Both the position numbers and the translations under genes were made by a program. DNA of 64,000 nt from Lasiodiplodia sp. COLG20 (taxonomy: Eukaryota; Ascomycota; Dothideomycetes; Botryosphaeriales; Botryosphaeriaceae): NCBI GenBank assembly GCA_009801085.1, contig VNWV01000004.1:2790001-2854000 (forward strand). Direction: 5' to 3'. A model generated the notes under the pieces. It had not been told where the DNA came from, searched no databases, and worked only from the letters and a program-made list of their open reading frames with translations. Shown here one piece after another: positions 1 to 11,232 of this stretch; position 1 is the stretch's first letter, and every line of letters begins with the position of its first letter.

Positions 1-1278
1 TGCGCCCAACCACCAGAAGTGTAACTGCTCGTCCATCCAACTGGCAAGGCTCTACGATGATCTCCCCTACTTCAATCATGAGAACGGTAGGTCTCACCAC
101 AATCCAGTTCACCAAGCCTATCTCACTGACGCTCGACTCCCTACGCAGGCTACTGGATGGACCCAGCCGCCAAGAACCCACGGCGCACGATGCAGCCTTT
201 CGACCAAGATACCATCCGCGTGAACGCCGAGAAGGCGAAGAAGCGCAAGCATGCTGCCGTCCACGACAGCCACCTTGAAGCTGAAGGCTCGACTGCAAAG
301 GCTAATGACGACCCCAGCCCTACTATGCTAAGCTCCGAAGTCACAGTTCCGCAGTGCAACCTACACTTCCCCGTCACCGGCATTCTCGACGAAGACTGGA
401 ACTTCATCGCCGGCTCACGATACATCAAGCAGCGCCTGTACTACGAGAACCAGATCGATGAGGCGGCCGCTGACTCTGACTCTGACTCTGACAGCAGCGA
501 CGTCGACAGCGAGCCTTTCGGCCCCTCACCGCCTCCGCACAACGCTCTCGACGCCAACGCCATACCCTCCAACACAGGCCCCGAGCGCAACCGCAGCGTA
601 GCCGACGAGAATGCCGCCACCGCCGCCGCCGCAGCCTCCTCCTCCTACGTCCAGTACGTCGACCAAGCCTACATGCTGCGCCTGATCGAAGAAGACTACA
701 AGAACCCGGCCTGCCGCAAGATGAACATCCACGCACCGCCGCGCCACTGGGACTGTCCCGCCTCCATCGCCAAGCTCAACCGCTGGATGACAAACTTCCG
801 CGAGCGCCGCCGCGCCGCCGAGATGGCGGCGAAGCAGCAGCCGCAGCAGCAAGAATACCACCAACAACAGCAACAGGGACAGCAGGAGAAACCGTCTAGG
901 TTTATCGAGGCCCACAGCACCGGCACTGGTATCAAGAAGTATCCGTGGTCGATGGAGGAGCTCGAGGCGGTGAAGGAGAGCATGGTGCAGCAGCTGCGCG
1001 AGACGGGCAAGTACCGGATCGCGAAGCTGTTGGAGGTGCTCGAGGAGGGCTGGCCGGAGAAGAAGAGGACACGCCACGCGCTGGCGATGACGATGGCGCG
1101 GTACGGTCTGGGCAGGCGGGCGAGGGACATTGTGTATGGCGAGGAAGGCGAGAAGGAGCAGGCTGTCGAAGAGGCAGATAATGGCGAGGCGGATCTGGAG
1201 GATAATGACGATGATGAGGAGATTGAAGGCACGGATAGCGTTACTGACCTTGGACAGGAGGGGTCGCGCTGCGAATAA
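1..1278 (+). CDS. A1: array family protein with modules 1-3, 5' end cut by window
   Basis: Partial gene, exons <1..86 and 149..1278. The 62-nt intron starts GTAGGT, has a CTGAC branch site and ends CGCAG. Codon phase is 1, and the frame is open across the join. The first exon encodes a KCNC motif and PYFNHENG; the second begins YWMDPAAK. The same KCxC motif and an intron at the same place and phase occur in A2, so the ATG at 157 is internal. Further on come VPQCNLHFPVTG, an acidic DSDSDSDSS insertion with an Ala run, MNIHAPPRHWD, then KLNRW (module 2), a Gln-rich linker, and a Myb/SANT-like segment starting YPWSMEELEAVK. The tail is strongly acidic. I do not recognise a named family; a nuclear, possibly DNA-binding role is inferred from module 3 only. 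A1 and A2 are the two most similar members of the array. Confidence 0.8.
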
Positions 1279-2540
1279 GCACTATGCGGAGACTGCTTAC
1301 TCATTCCCTCTGCTGCGGTTCATGACAGGGGAAAGGCTTCCGTGGTCATACTTTATAGATCTGGACGGAAGGTTTGAGAAGGGAAAAGAAAGCTTACATC
1401 GTAAGGAGGAAAGGGCGTGGAGGTCTCTACCGTGCCTGTCTACTCTGGTCGATTTGATACACCTTCGAGCAGAAATCTCAGTGAACTGACAGAGAAGACG
1501 GCGAGAAGTGATAGCATGAATTATATGAGCATTCTCTGGTATTTGTCTTTTCATCCATTATGTGAAGCGTGGATGCCACACGTCTTTGTCGAATTTTCAG
1601 TTTGCTTTGCCAAGTGCCGTGGGCGTCCGGTCGCTGTTTGCTGCGAGCGCTGCATCGAAGGCATTCTGTCGTAAACTTCTAGACCCCGCCGCTCATCTCT
1701 GACGTTGACGATAGATGTTCTTCGTACACATAAAAGCGACCACAGGCAATTTTCCGCACCCTGTCTCTGATGATGCACGAAGGAAGGCGAGGAAAGTAGC
1801 GCCTGATCTCAGCAGGCGAGTCGCCGAGAGAACCTCACACTCGGTGCTTAGGTGCTCGGTCGGGCTTTGCGGTCCACCAAGGGGAGCCCCCCCGCAGCGC
1901 GGACCTCTCAGCGAGTGCGGGCGATTGGCGTGGCGGCGCTCACAGCAAAGTGATGTCATCGCAGAGCGCGTCGCCGCGAGACTGTCGCGTCAGTCCCACA
2001 GCGTAGGCCACGCTTTCCGTCCCTTTAGAAGCATGAGTTCGCGATAAGCTACGAGTGTGCTGGTCTGGCGCACTGACTTTAGGAGTTGACGGCGGTGATG
2101 CATGCTACGACCGCGAGCGAGCGCTCTTGTCGTTCTCAGCGCCGCGGCGGAGCAGCACCAGCTACCACCCATCAGCGAGCCACACCTGCGCTCAGCTTTC
2201 ACTGTCGCTGACACGGACCAATCATAAGGCGCTTCGCTTCCTTAAGCGGTTTCTCAGGACGGCGAGCCAACAAAACTCTCGCAGTCTCACGCCGACCTTT
2301 CTCCTCTCTTCTACACCTGACAAACTTTGTGTTCGCCAACTGTGATTGCAACCGCTTCACCCGCGCGTGTTCTCTCCGGCCTCTTCCAGAACCAATATTC
2401 AGCGTATGATCTTCTTTCGTCCCACTGGGCGGCTTTGGCTAACAGCTCCCTTCCTTGCACCTAGGCACCGCACGCGCAAGTATCCGCGTCGACCAGGCAA
2501 ACACACCTATCGTCGGATTCCTCGTGAGGCGTCAGCAAAC
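1279..2540. other. Intergenic A1-A2
   Basis: No gene is supported. It holds the A1 3' flank and the A2 promoter/leader. The last 150 bases are C/T-rich (CTCCTCTCTTCTACACC), as expected for a fungal leader. In-frame upstream ATGs at 2346 and 2406 could lengthen A2 by up to 65 residues, but the added sequence has no family feature. Confidence 0.5.
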
Positions 2541-4064
2541 ATGACCCGTCACAAAAGCCATTCGCCGGCCCAGACGCCTTCTACTGCGGCTCGTGAGCAC
2601 GCGAGGCGTGCGCGCCGCAATATGCTCACCCCTCCTACTTCATCGCCTTACTTCCCGCAGCGCATGACCCCTTCGTTGACCGGACCTGGCTACTCTCAGG
2701 GTCACGCTGGATTCCAGACTCACTACAGCACGGTTACCTCGTCTTCCAATCTCAGCTCACCTCCTGATGCTGAGTACTGCAACACGAGCCGTGAGAGCTC
2801 CGTCCCTGAGAGCGCCAGTAGTGATGGCAAAGACGACGATGTCGAGAGCGAGGCGAATGAAGAGATGGATGTCGACAAGCATGACCTGCCCATCAAGGGA
2901 AATGTCTACTGGGACAAGAAGCTGGACTGCCCCGCTCGTCCCATCTCTAAGCCTTGTGAGGAGACGGTCTACCCAGGTCCCATGGGTCCGCGCACCAAGT
3001 GTATCTGCGGCGAGCTCGTCGGCGGTAAGCGCGTGCCTCTGCGCAGCGCAAAGAAGCACCACTACAATGGCCCCAAGTTCACCTTTGATGAGAAGCTCGG
3101 TAACTCTCCTCTCCACCCGCCAAATAAGTCACCCGACAACTGACACGTCTCGCCTCCAGGAGCTTACGTTGCGGAGAACGTCACCATGTTGTCCACCCCG
3201 TTCCACACTTTCGAGGTGAACGGCAAGCCCATCTGCCAGCCCATCACCGTATCCAAGGAGGACTACCTCAATGGCAAGCGCGGCGCCAATCTCTCCGCCG
3301 AACGCAGCGTCCCCCAATGCGCCCACTTCCCGGTCACCGGCCTCGTCAATTTCAACGTGCCCTTCGTGCGTGGCCGCATCTGCCACCGCGCCCCGAGCGC
3401 GCAGAGCCTCACGACGCGCATCCAAGACCAAGCGCGCTTCCTCTGCCTGATCGAGAACGAGGTCCGCGCCGACGGCTCCATCCGCCGCCGCATGAACATC
3501 CACGCGCCGCCTGCGGACTGGAACGACCCGATCGCCATCTCGCACCTCAACCGCTGGCGCGCCCAGTTCCGCCAGCGCAAGCTGGGCGTCACCTCGCGCG
3601 AGGCCCGCAAGAAGTGGACCAAGGAGGCCCTGGACTACCTCGTCGAGCGCCTCGCCCGCGACCCTACTACTTACCGCATTGAGCTGGCCCACGATGTCAC
3701 TAAGCGTTTTGGCAGCGAGCGCAGCGAGCACGCCGTTTCCTGTGCCATTGACAACCACAAGCTGCGCCGCCGTGCTGACGAGCTGCGCACCCAGTGGGAG
3801 GCGGAGGGCCTCTACTCCAAGTTTGGTGAAGTCGATGCGGATATCCTGCTTGGTGAATCTGATGAGGATACTCTCATGGATGAGGTCCCCGACTCGGACA
3901 TTGACGAGCCCACTGAAGACTTCGACGATGACGTGAAGGAGGATGAAGACAAGGCTGATGATGAGCCTAATACGCTGCCTCCTCAGCACCTGGATCAGCG
4001 CAGCCTGCCTTACAGGGATGAGGAGGACGATCACTGTGCCGGAACGTCGACCTGGCTACTTTGA
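2541..4064 (+). CDS. A2: array family protein with modules 1-3
   Basis: Exons 2541..3099 and 3160..4064 (60-nt intron, GTAACT...CTCCAG, phase 1), 487 residues. The first ~150 residues are Ser/Thr/Pro-rich and disordered, followed by an acidic stretch. A KCIC motif lies at about 153-156, VPQC at 237-240, HFPVTG at 242-247, MNIHAPP at 298-304 and LNRW at 316-319. From W339 (KKWTKEALDYLVERL) a Myb/SANT-like segment runs through KRFGSERSEHAVS, which resembles the second and third helices of a homeodomain-like fold. The C-terminal ~80 residues are acidic. The ATG at 2541 (MTRHKSHS) was chosen because it precedes the likely mature sequence; 2346 or 2406 are alternatives. Nuclear localisation and DNA binding are inferred. 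Confidence 0.85.
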
Positions 4065-5389
4065 GGGCTTCATTTCAAGCCAGCGCCGCCCCGCCGAGAG
4101 CAATCGCTACGACAAATTGTTTCGACCATTCCAGGCCTTTCCAATTTCTTTCTTTGTTTTACTCCAACGCAATCCCGACAACCAGTAGCCGCTTGTTATC
4201 TCATCGGTACCAGTTTTCCTTCGGCTTGCTTTCCTCTGCCACTTCAGCAGATCGTCTTTCCTGGTTTGCTCTGGCAACCTACCGCAGCTGACTCTATGCA
4301 TGGTCAGCTGCTATCAGTTGGATTGTACTCAAAATTCCTTCTATTTCATTCTTCTTCGACTATTCACTCAACTTCGCTTCTCAACGCTGAGACGACCCGA
4401 GAGGTCAGCAAATCTTTCCGGTTACGATACGAACCACGTCGCTCAGCGTTTCTTTATTTGCACCTTGATCAGCCATGTCGTCAATGGCCATAGCTTTTGG
4501 TTACGGAACTGACGGTCTCATCGTCAGTGGCAGCTTTCACAGATCGGCTTTCGACACTTCCCAGTGTCGTGTCATATTTTCTTGCAGACCTTGCCGTCTT
4601 GCCGTCTTGAAGGGTGCGGTCACTATCAGCACAGTTCTTGCAGGCTTCGCCGTTCAACCGCTTGCAGCAGCGGACGACTCTGATCTTTCTTTCTTATTTC
4701 CAATTCATTACATTCTTCAGGTATATCGGGCTGGGAAAGGATTGGGTAGACGGGCTGGATGTCCATAGATGGTTCTGCTTTCCATAGATTCAAAGTCGGA
4801 GTTGTCGGTCAGGGTGAACTACAGTCTGAGCGTGGGTCTGTCAGACACGGCATGGCTTCTGCAACTTCCTTACTCTTGCTTGCGAAAAGGACTGAGAGGT
4901 AGACTCAATTGCTAAAATCATTGCTTGGAATACTTAGTGTTCAGTGTGAGACCAACGATGCTATTAGTGGCAGACTTCTGTGGAAGTGATGAGCTGATGA
5001 GGTCGTGCTTGAAAGAGCCCTTCAGTGATCGTCGCCACTGAGCTGCTTTGCGTAGTTGCTCGTATTTTCAGTGATTTCCAATGTCTTCGCTGGAAGAGTG
5101 CTACAGCCAGCTTCCGAGCAGGTTGGCTTCCTCTAAGCTGGAGCTCTGTCTAGAGCCCTGCGAGCCGACTGGCAGTCACGCACAAGGAGACACGTCTACG
5201 CGTTGCGACCTCTCCAGCTTTTCTCGCGCGTATTGCCCTGCGCTTCCAGGCTGCCCGCGAGAAGATCTCTCTCCTACCCGTTGCATCAGCGCAGCCCACA
5301 GGCCCAACAACAACGCGTCCCGTCCCCTCCAGGTGCAGCACAACATCAACAACACCAGAGACGCCGCACGCTCCCGCACTGCCTCAACC
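4065..5389. other. Intergenic A2-A3
   Basis: A2 3' flank and A3 upstream region. The short ORFs here have no recognisable protein features. The last 50 bases read as a CAACATCAACAACACC-type leader ending in an ACCATGG start context for A3. Confidence 0.45.
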
Positions 5390-7000
5390 ATGGCCCGCGC
5401 ACCCAGACGCGCTCGCACGCCGTCCTCTTCCTCAGAGTCATCCTGCGCTCCGCCGCAACAGCAGCAGGAGGAGGAGCAGCAGGAGGCTCAGAGCCCGTAC
5501 GCCAACTCGCCAACCGTCCGCGTCAACCTCCACCTGCCCTACGACGCCACGCCCGCCCGCGGCCACCGCTTCTCGACGCTGCGCGTGGTCGCCGATCCAA
5601 GCCGCCCGCCGTCTCACTCCGCCCCCGATCCATCGAACAGCAGCGCCGAGGGTCTCGCGGGACGACGCAACAGCCAAGACAGCAAGAAGGAGAAGGCCAA
5701 CCGCGAGCGCGCCGAACGCGCTCTTCGCCGCCGCTCTGACCGCAGCGAGGCGCCGAGCCCGCCTGAAGAATCGCCGTGGCGGACGAGGAGGAAGGAGCTG
5801 CGCGCGGCGAAGATGGCAGCGAGGCTGGCAGCGCAGAAGCAGAAGGAGAAGGAGAAGGAAGAAGTGAAGGACGAGGACAAGGACGCCGGGGAAAATGATG
5901 AGGCTGACGGCAGCGGCGCTATTGATAGTAGTGGTTCAGCATTCAAGCGCGCCCGCAGCACCGCCGACGTCGAGACTGGAGGAGGCCCGCCGGCGGACCA
6001 GGATGTCGTCGGTATTGACGCAGCGCTCCGCACACCAGCGCCCAAGCGGGCTAAGCGTGGCGCCGGTAAGGCTGAGACCGTGTCTGCGACTACAGCGCCG
6101 GATCGCGCGCTAGAAGGCGCCACGAGCGAATCCGCGGCGGCGAACCCCTTTGATGCGACGTCAGACGCTGAGACAGTCTCGAACGAGTCAGATGACGGCG
6201 GGGAGGGTGATGGACAGGCACATAAGGCTGCTGATCGGCGCCGTAGTTTGGTTTTGCTCAACACGACTACGAGGCAGAAGAGCGGTTTCGAGACTTCGCA
6301 GTTCGACACGAACTACTCTACTCCCGGAAGCAACAGCAGCGATACTGGCGGTGAAGACGTCGGACAGGACAACCGCACCATCGCTCACCGGAGCGGCCAC
6401 AAGAACAAGCATCGCGATCCTCGCCCCGCAATCTTGGGCACCATCTCCACGAGGCGCTTCGCAGCTTTCGAAGAAGAAATCCCGCACACCACCACTACCA
6501 CCACCGCCGCGTCGTCTCCCAGACCGCCGCCGACGCCACCGCTGCAGCTCAGCCAGTCCGACTTTCACGAGGAGCTAGACGCCATCGCTGCGGACACGAC
6601 GCCTCCCATCCCTCGCGCCAACTACAAGTTCGTGCACGAAGTCCAGGACCCCGCCTCGCTGCAGGAGCTTTCGTCCTCGTCGTCATCCAGCCCTTTCGCA
6701 AGTGTCCAGAACAGGAGGCCTCCGATATACCACATGTTCGAGCCGACGACCGGCCGCTTCCTGGTGCAGAAGAAGGGCGAGGAGAAGATGATGCACATCA
6801 AGAAGCAAGTCAAGGAGAAGGAGATCCTGTACGAGGGCCGCGGCCAGCGCAGGGTCTCGGACGGCGCGCAGGGGCTCGAGTTCGGCAAGCCGCCCACGCC
6901 GAGGAAGACGAAGAGGAGGTCCAGGATCGTCACGATGCCGCTGCCGCTGGTGGTGAAGAAGAACTACGGAGGCGACCAGGGCGATGGCCAGCAGAAGTAG
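5390..7000 (+). CDS. A3: disordered basic protein of unknown function
   Basis: Single exon, 536 residues from the ATG at 5390 (good context, ACCATGG). The frame is open back to an ATG at 5081, but that part looks like leader sequence. The protein is low in complexity: a Gln/Glu run after the N-terminus, a long Lys/Glu/Arg-rich probably helical stretch (RRKELRAAKMAARLAAQKQK), then Ser/Thr/Asp-rich linkers with KRAR and PKRAKR clusters typical of nuclear localisation signals, and a short Lys/Arg-rich C-terminus after PPIYHMFEP. None of the three array modules is visible. It shares only position, strand and the linker style with its neighbours, so it may be a decayed or unrelated member. No function can be assigned. 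Confidence 0.6.
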   Translation: MARAPRRARTPSSSSESSCAPPQQQQEEEQQEAQSPYANSPTVRVNLHLPYDATPARGHRFSTLRVVADPSRPPSHSAPDPSNSSAEGLAGRRNSQDSKKEKANRERAERALRRRSDRSEAPSPPEESPWRTRRKELRAAKMAARLAAQKQKEKEKEEVKDEDKDAGENDEADGSGAIDSSGSAFKRARSTADVETGGGPPADQDVVGIDAALRTPAPKRAKRGAGKAETVSATTAPDRALEGATSESAAANPFDATSDAETVSNESDDGGEGDGQAHKAADRRRSLVLLNTTTRQKSGFETSQFDTNYSTPGSNSSDTGGEDVGQDNRTIAHRSGHKNKHRDPRPAILGTISTRRFAAFEEEIPHTTTTTTAASSPRPPPTPPLQLSQSDFHEELDAIAADTTPPIPRANYKFVHEVQDPASLQELSSSSSSSPFASVQNRRPPIYHMFEPTTGRFLVQKKGEEKMMHIKKQVKEKEILYEGRGQRRVSDGAQGLEFGKPPTPRKTKRRSRIVTMPLPLVVKKNYGGDQGDGQQK

Positions 7001-8400
7001 GCCTGGTGGTGGCATAGATGTGGTTTTTTGGCAAGGATGAAAATGCGTGCTTGAAATTTTTTTCTTCGGCTTGGGTAATGTCTAATTGGGAGGCTTGGGC
7101 TTTTTGACATTTTGTGATTTCGTCTTGGGCGATTCGTAGAGGGCTTGTTTAACGAGACATAGATATACCACGACGACTGCTCTTCTGAGAGACTACTAAA
7201 AGAAAAGGATCAGGCGGATAGTAATCCCCAGGAGTGTTGCAAGATTAGACCAATGAGAGTTCAGTTCTAAAGAAATGCCGTGCAGAGACACTTTGTCATT
7301 ACGATAGCTGCATAGTAGATGTATATTCAGACACAGTCGCATGTAAACCAAACATTCTGATTTGTGTACTACAGACTTCTTTTGCTTTTTTGATCATTCG
7401 GCAGTGGACTTTGCGTCAGTGACTACGCGTGCGTCATATTTGCACTAAACTCCCATGAGCAAGCTTTTACAAATCAGAATTACTTTCCACGTGAATCATA
7501 TAGCTGAACATTATCGGCTGATCAAAAGAAATTCGGAATTCCATCGCAAGCCAAGTGACTAGCTGGATATCTCGGGACCAATCAGTCCATGGAGTATATT
7601 TCCAGCAAACGCGCGTGCTGTAAGCGCTAGTATTAAAGTTCTAATATTAAAGGATATAAAGGGCTGCAAGATGACCTGAATATTGTGGTAAAGAGGACAA
7701 CTTTTATTGGATTGGAACTGTCTGCTTTATCATCTTTGAATCATGGCACGGATTGTATATACACTGAATCTGGCGTATTTTGATGGTTTAGGCAAGCGGA
7801 AGGCGTCAAGAACTGGTCACTACCTGTACGGAGCTCTGTTCACCACATCTAGAATACTGGAGTGGCATCTATATTCTGTTCTCGTCTGCATATTACCTGC
7901 GGTGGAATATGCCTGGGTTCTTGAAAGTTCCGAGTTAGGCCCTCGTTGGCTGGCGTCAGGTAGCCTCTGGGAGTGCCATGCCCGACCTGCCCAGCTGGGT
8001 TTCTCTGCCCTCCCCAGTGCACATTCACAGTCGGATCATTCACCGGGCCGCAAGTAGAGGTGCGCACTCCGGGTTAACACGGCGATCAGCCGCACATTTA
8101 TGGTCGCAACCTGCTCCTGCCCTTAGCATCTTCCACCAACTCCCTGCGCACCCCGCTTCGACTACTGTACACCGTCGACACGCGACAACTTCTGCCGCAC
8201 TCTCCTGTGGCGGGCGCAGAACTACAATCCTACTTGAAGCTTTGCAAACTGCTAACTACAAAGCCCGTTTCGCGCCTTACTCGTGCTTAGCAGTAGAACA
8301 CTTCTTCTAGTAAGATACCACATTCCACCAAATAGAACGAAGTCCACCCATCTAACAGCATGTACTCCAGCTACTTTCATACCACATCCAGATCCCCAAC
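7001..8400. other. Intergenic A3-A4, relatively AT-rich
   Basis: A 1.4 kb stretch, visibly richer in A/T than the genes around it (for example AGTATTAAAGTTCTAATATT near 7630). An ORF at 7743-8057 has no family features, codon bias or leader and is not accepted. The last 200 bases are the A4 leader. Confidence 0.45.
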
Positions 8401-10521
8401 ATGCCCTCTACAGAGAGCTCTCCTACTCTCCGCGATCGCCTCGTATCAGCCAGTAAGTCAACTAATAAAGCTCGGGATCCTACTCTAGTACTAACGATCG
8501 ACCACAGATGCCACGGGACAACCACCGGCAGGACAGACCTATTGGCGATTGCATTTCCCACCAGCAACGTCCGTACAGAGCCCGGCCCGTCGTCGTCGAC
8601 GTTAACCTCAACTTCCAATGGCGAACCATCAACTCAGAAGCTAATGGATACGATGACGCCCGAGGAGATTGAAGTTGCCCACATCCTTGTCTCCATGAGC
8701 CGGTCTGGCAACACCTACGCAGCCGAAGGGGCTGGACACACAGAACAAGGAACAAGGACTACATCGGCGGATGTAAAGGCTGCACAGACTCTGGTGGACT
8801 TGGCGAACACAGATGCCTCAATCGCAGCCACCCGCAAGGCCGTTACCGGCTCCAGAACCGGTCCTGAAGATGAGGCTTCTTCAACTAATAGGAGCCTCAA
8901 GAGCATCCCCGTCTTCTATCCACAGTTCGCAAAGAAGCGTCAGGCGGCTGACAGCAGTGACACCAACGAGCAGCGCCAGACGAAGAAGCGCCGTCATACC
9001 TCTACGAGCCCGCTAGCTCCAACTCCCCAGCATGACACTTCATCCAACAACGCTAGTGTCAACAATTCAGGCGCACATGAACAATCCGAGGGGATCACTA
9101 CTCAGGGACGAGCCAGGTCTTTGCGTAAGCGCAAGGCAGACAAGGCGGCAGAGGTTTTGGGTGCCCCCGCCAGTCCCAAGCGCGCACGCTTCTCCCAAGC
9201 GCGCCCTGGTCCCGAACAAATGCTTGCTCCCCAGCATACGGCTTCTCCCAAGGCGAAAATTGTCCTTAAGCAATTGAAGAGCGCTCCCAAGTCAAGCAAT
9301 ACTCCCAAACCACAAGACGCCCCCAAAATAAAAGACGACCCCAAATCAAAAGATGCGCCCAGATCGAAGATCATTCCCAAATTGAAGTTCGTTCCCAAAA
9401 CGAAGACCACGGGAAGCAGTCTGCCATCCCTTCCAGTCCTCGGACGGAAGAACAAGGGTGTCAAGGAGAGCACCGCCGCGCTCCTTGAGAAGATGCAGTC
9501 CGAAGAGGCTCCCACCTCTCCCAAAGCCGCCGCCACCAACACCGAGCCGGCCAGCAACGGCCAGGCGCAGTCCCCGCCCCCTCCAGAGCCTGAAGTCCAG
9601 AAGGAGCAGGTCACCACTACCGCTACTCCCATCTTAACTTCCACGAGAGCCACCCCCACTACCATAACCACCACCGCAGACACTGCCCCTACCGAAACGC
9701 CAGCCCCCATCCCCGGCCCCCGAACCAAAGCTGCCAACATCGCCATCCCGCCCCACATCCAAGCCAAGCACGCCGAGCTCATGGCGCTCCGCCGCGCGGG
9801 ACGCTATCCGCCGATGCCCACGACCGACGAGATGCGGGACGCGAAGAACCCGCCGGAATAGATAGTCGGCGCGAAGTCCCACACCATCCTACTCCACCCA
9901 GTGCCACACTACAAGCTCGCGAAGCACCTGGCCGAGGGCCAAGAGCAGCCGCCGACGGAGCTGTGGTTCGTCAACGAGACGACGGCGCCGCCCGGCGGCG
10001 TGGTCTTGCACGAGCCGTACGTGCGGCGCGGGAAGAAGAAGGACGTGCCGGTCGACTTTAATAGTAGTGACGATATTCGGGATTTGAACAAGTGGGTTAC
10101 GCAGAAGCTGTGTCGGTGGGAGTTCGCGAGGGTTAGGACGGATATGTATAAGCGGAAGTACTGCGATGAGGATATTGCGTTCTTGTGGGAGGCGGCGAGG
10201 GAGTGGAAGAGGGAGTGGAAGGAGGAGACGGGTAAGGAGGACGGCGAGCTCAATCGCCCTGAAATCGCGAGGGAGATGGCCAAGAGGTTGAACGAGAGGT
10301 TTGCGGGAAAGATGATTAAGGCCACGTACAACGGCAAGCAGGACAAGGAGGAGGCTGTTCGTCCGCCACGTGAGGCGCCGGGTGTTGACAGCATGCTGGA
10401 TCGAAAGGGGGTCCTGAAGGAGCTGGGAGTCCCGCCTCTCCGTAAGACTAAGCGGGCTAAGAAGGAAACGGAGGCTGAGGAAGACGATATTGCGGGCGCG
10501 GGTGGCGAGGAGGAGTTTTAA
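8401..10521 (+). CDS. A4: array family gene interrupted by in-frame TAG
   Basis: One frame runs 8401-10521, broken only by TAG at 9859-9861. Before the stop is a 486-residue Ser/Pro/Lys-rich region with TPEEIEVAHILVSMS near residue 85, LRKRKADK and SPKRARF basic clusters, and a degenerate K-[IL]-x-P repeat. Directly after the stop, still in frame, comes module 1 (IVGAKSHTILLHPVPHYKL), module 2 (VDF...DIRDLNKWVTQK) and a module 3 remnant (LNERFAGK). No GT donor lies between 9611 and 9861. The only intron able to skip the TAG would be 9610..9876, 267 nt, far longer than family introns. Either the gene is truncated or recently inactivated, or the stop is read through or a sequence error. Two 5' introns are plausible (8453..8507 and 8573..8637, together 120 nt, frame restored); the second donor, GTACAG, is weak. 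Confidence 0.6.
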
Positions 10522-11232
10522 AGCTCTGATAACTGGCTTCGATTCACTGTTGTGGATCAAAAGTCAAAATGCGAGGCTTGACTTTCTCATAGAACTAGAT
10601 GAGCTCAAAGACTCTAAGGGTAGTGTCATAGAAAAGTCCTAGTCTAAATTTAAAAACGAGGAAAAGATAAACTCCCAAGAAATGTGTCAGTGTGTTTGGT
10701 TTTCACGGTATTTCATTTCCTCGCTACATGTTATCACCTATCTGGAAAATGCGAAACGGTTTGACAATCCCAAATCTACTGAGTTGGTCATTTTGTTAGT
10801 TCTGATTTCCTACTCTCATGTGATTTCTATACGGGTTTGTTTATGATTTTGTTCTTCAACGATGGAGTAGGATCAATGATTGTTCAAATTGTAAAATATC
10901 TGCCTAACTAAGATCTTCCGTGAGTGGTAGCTGCTGTAGCATAGCACGGATAAAGTGGTGCACCGAGATGGCACGTCATTTTGCTGTTCAACCACTCCAT
11001 CTACCAAGTCCATTGTACACTTAACGCTTCACATTGTATCCTAACACATCCCGCATGGCTACGACTCAAAAGAACTCACTTCCCTGGCGCGAACTTATGT
11101 TTCCCCCCAAACCCGCTTCTCCTCTCTTTAACCACCACCTCTACAACCTTGAAATCCTCGAATTTTCAACCACAACCCACTTCGCTGCTCAACTCACCGA
11201 ACCGAGAGCATTCAACAGTACAGATCTACATC
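10522..11232. other. Intergenic A4-A5
   Basis: AT-rich A4 3' flank followed by the A5 promoter and a C/A-rich leader (CTCTCTTTAACCACCACC near 11130). The A5 frame is open upstream to 10981, but no in-frame ATG precedes 11233 with a good context. No other gene is seen. Confidence 0.45.

Noticed and set aside
7743..8057. 104-residue ORF between A3 and A4
   Set aside because: Isolated in AT-rich sequence, no recognisable features and no relation to the array.
9610..9876. 267-nt intron that would skip the A4 TAG
   Set aside because: The frame is compatible, but the donor (GTCACC) and acceptor (GCGAAG) are weak and the length is several times that of other family introns.
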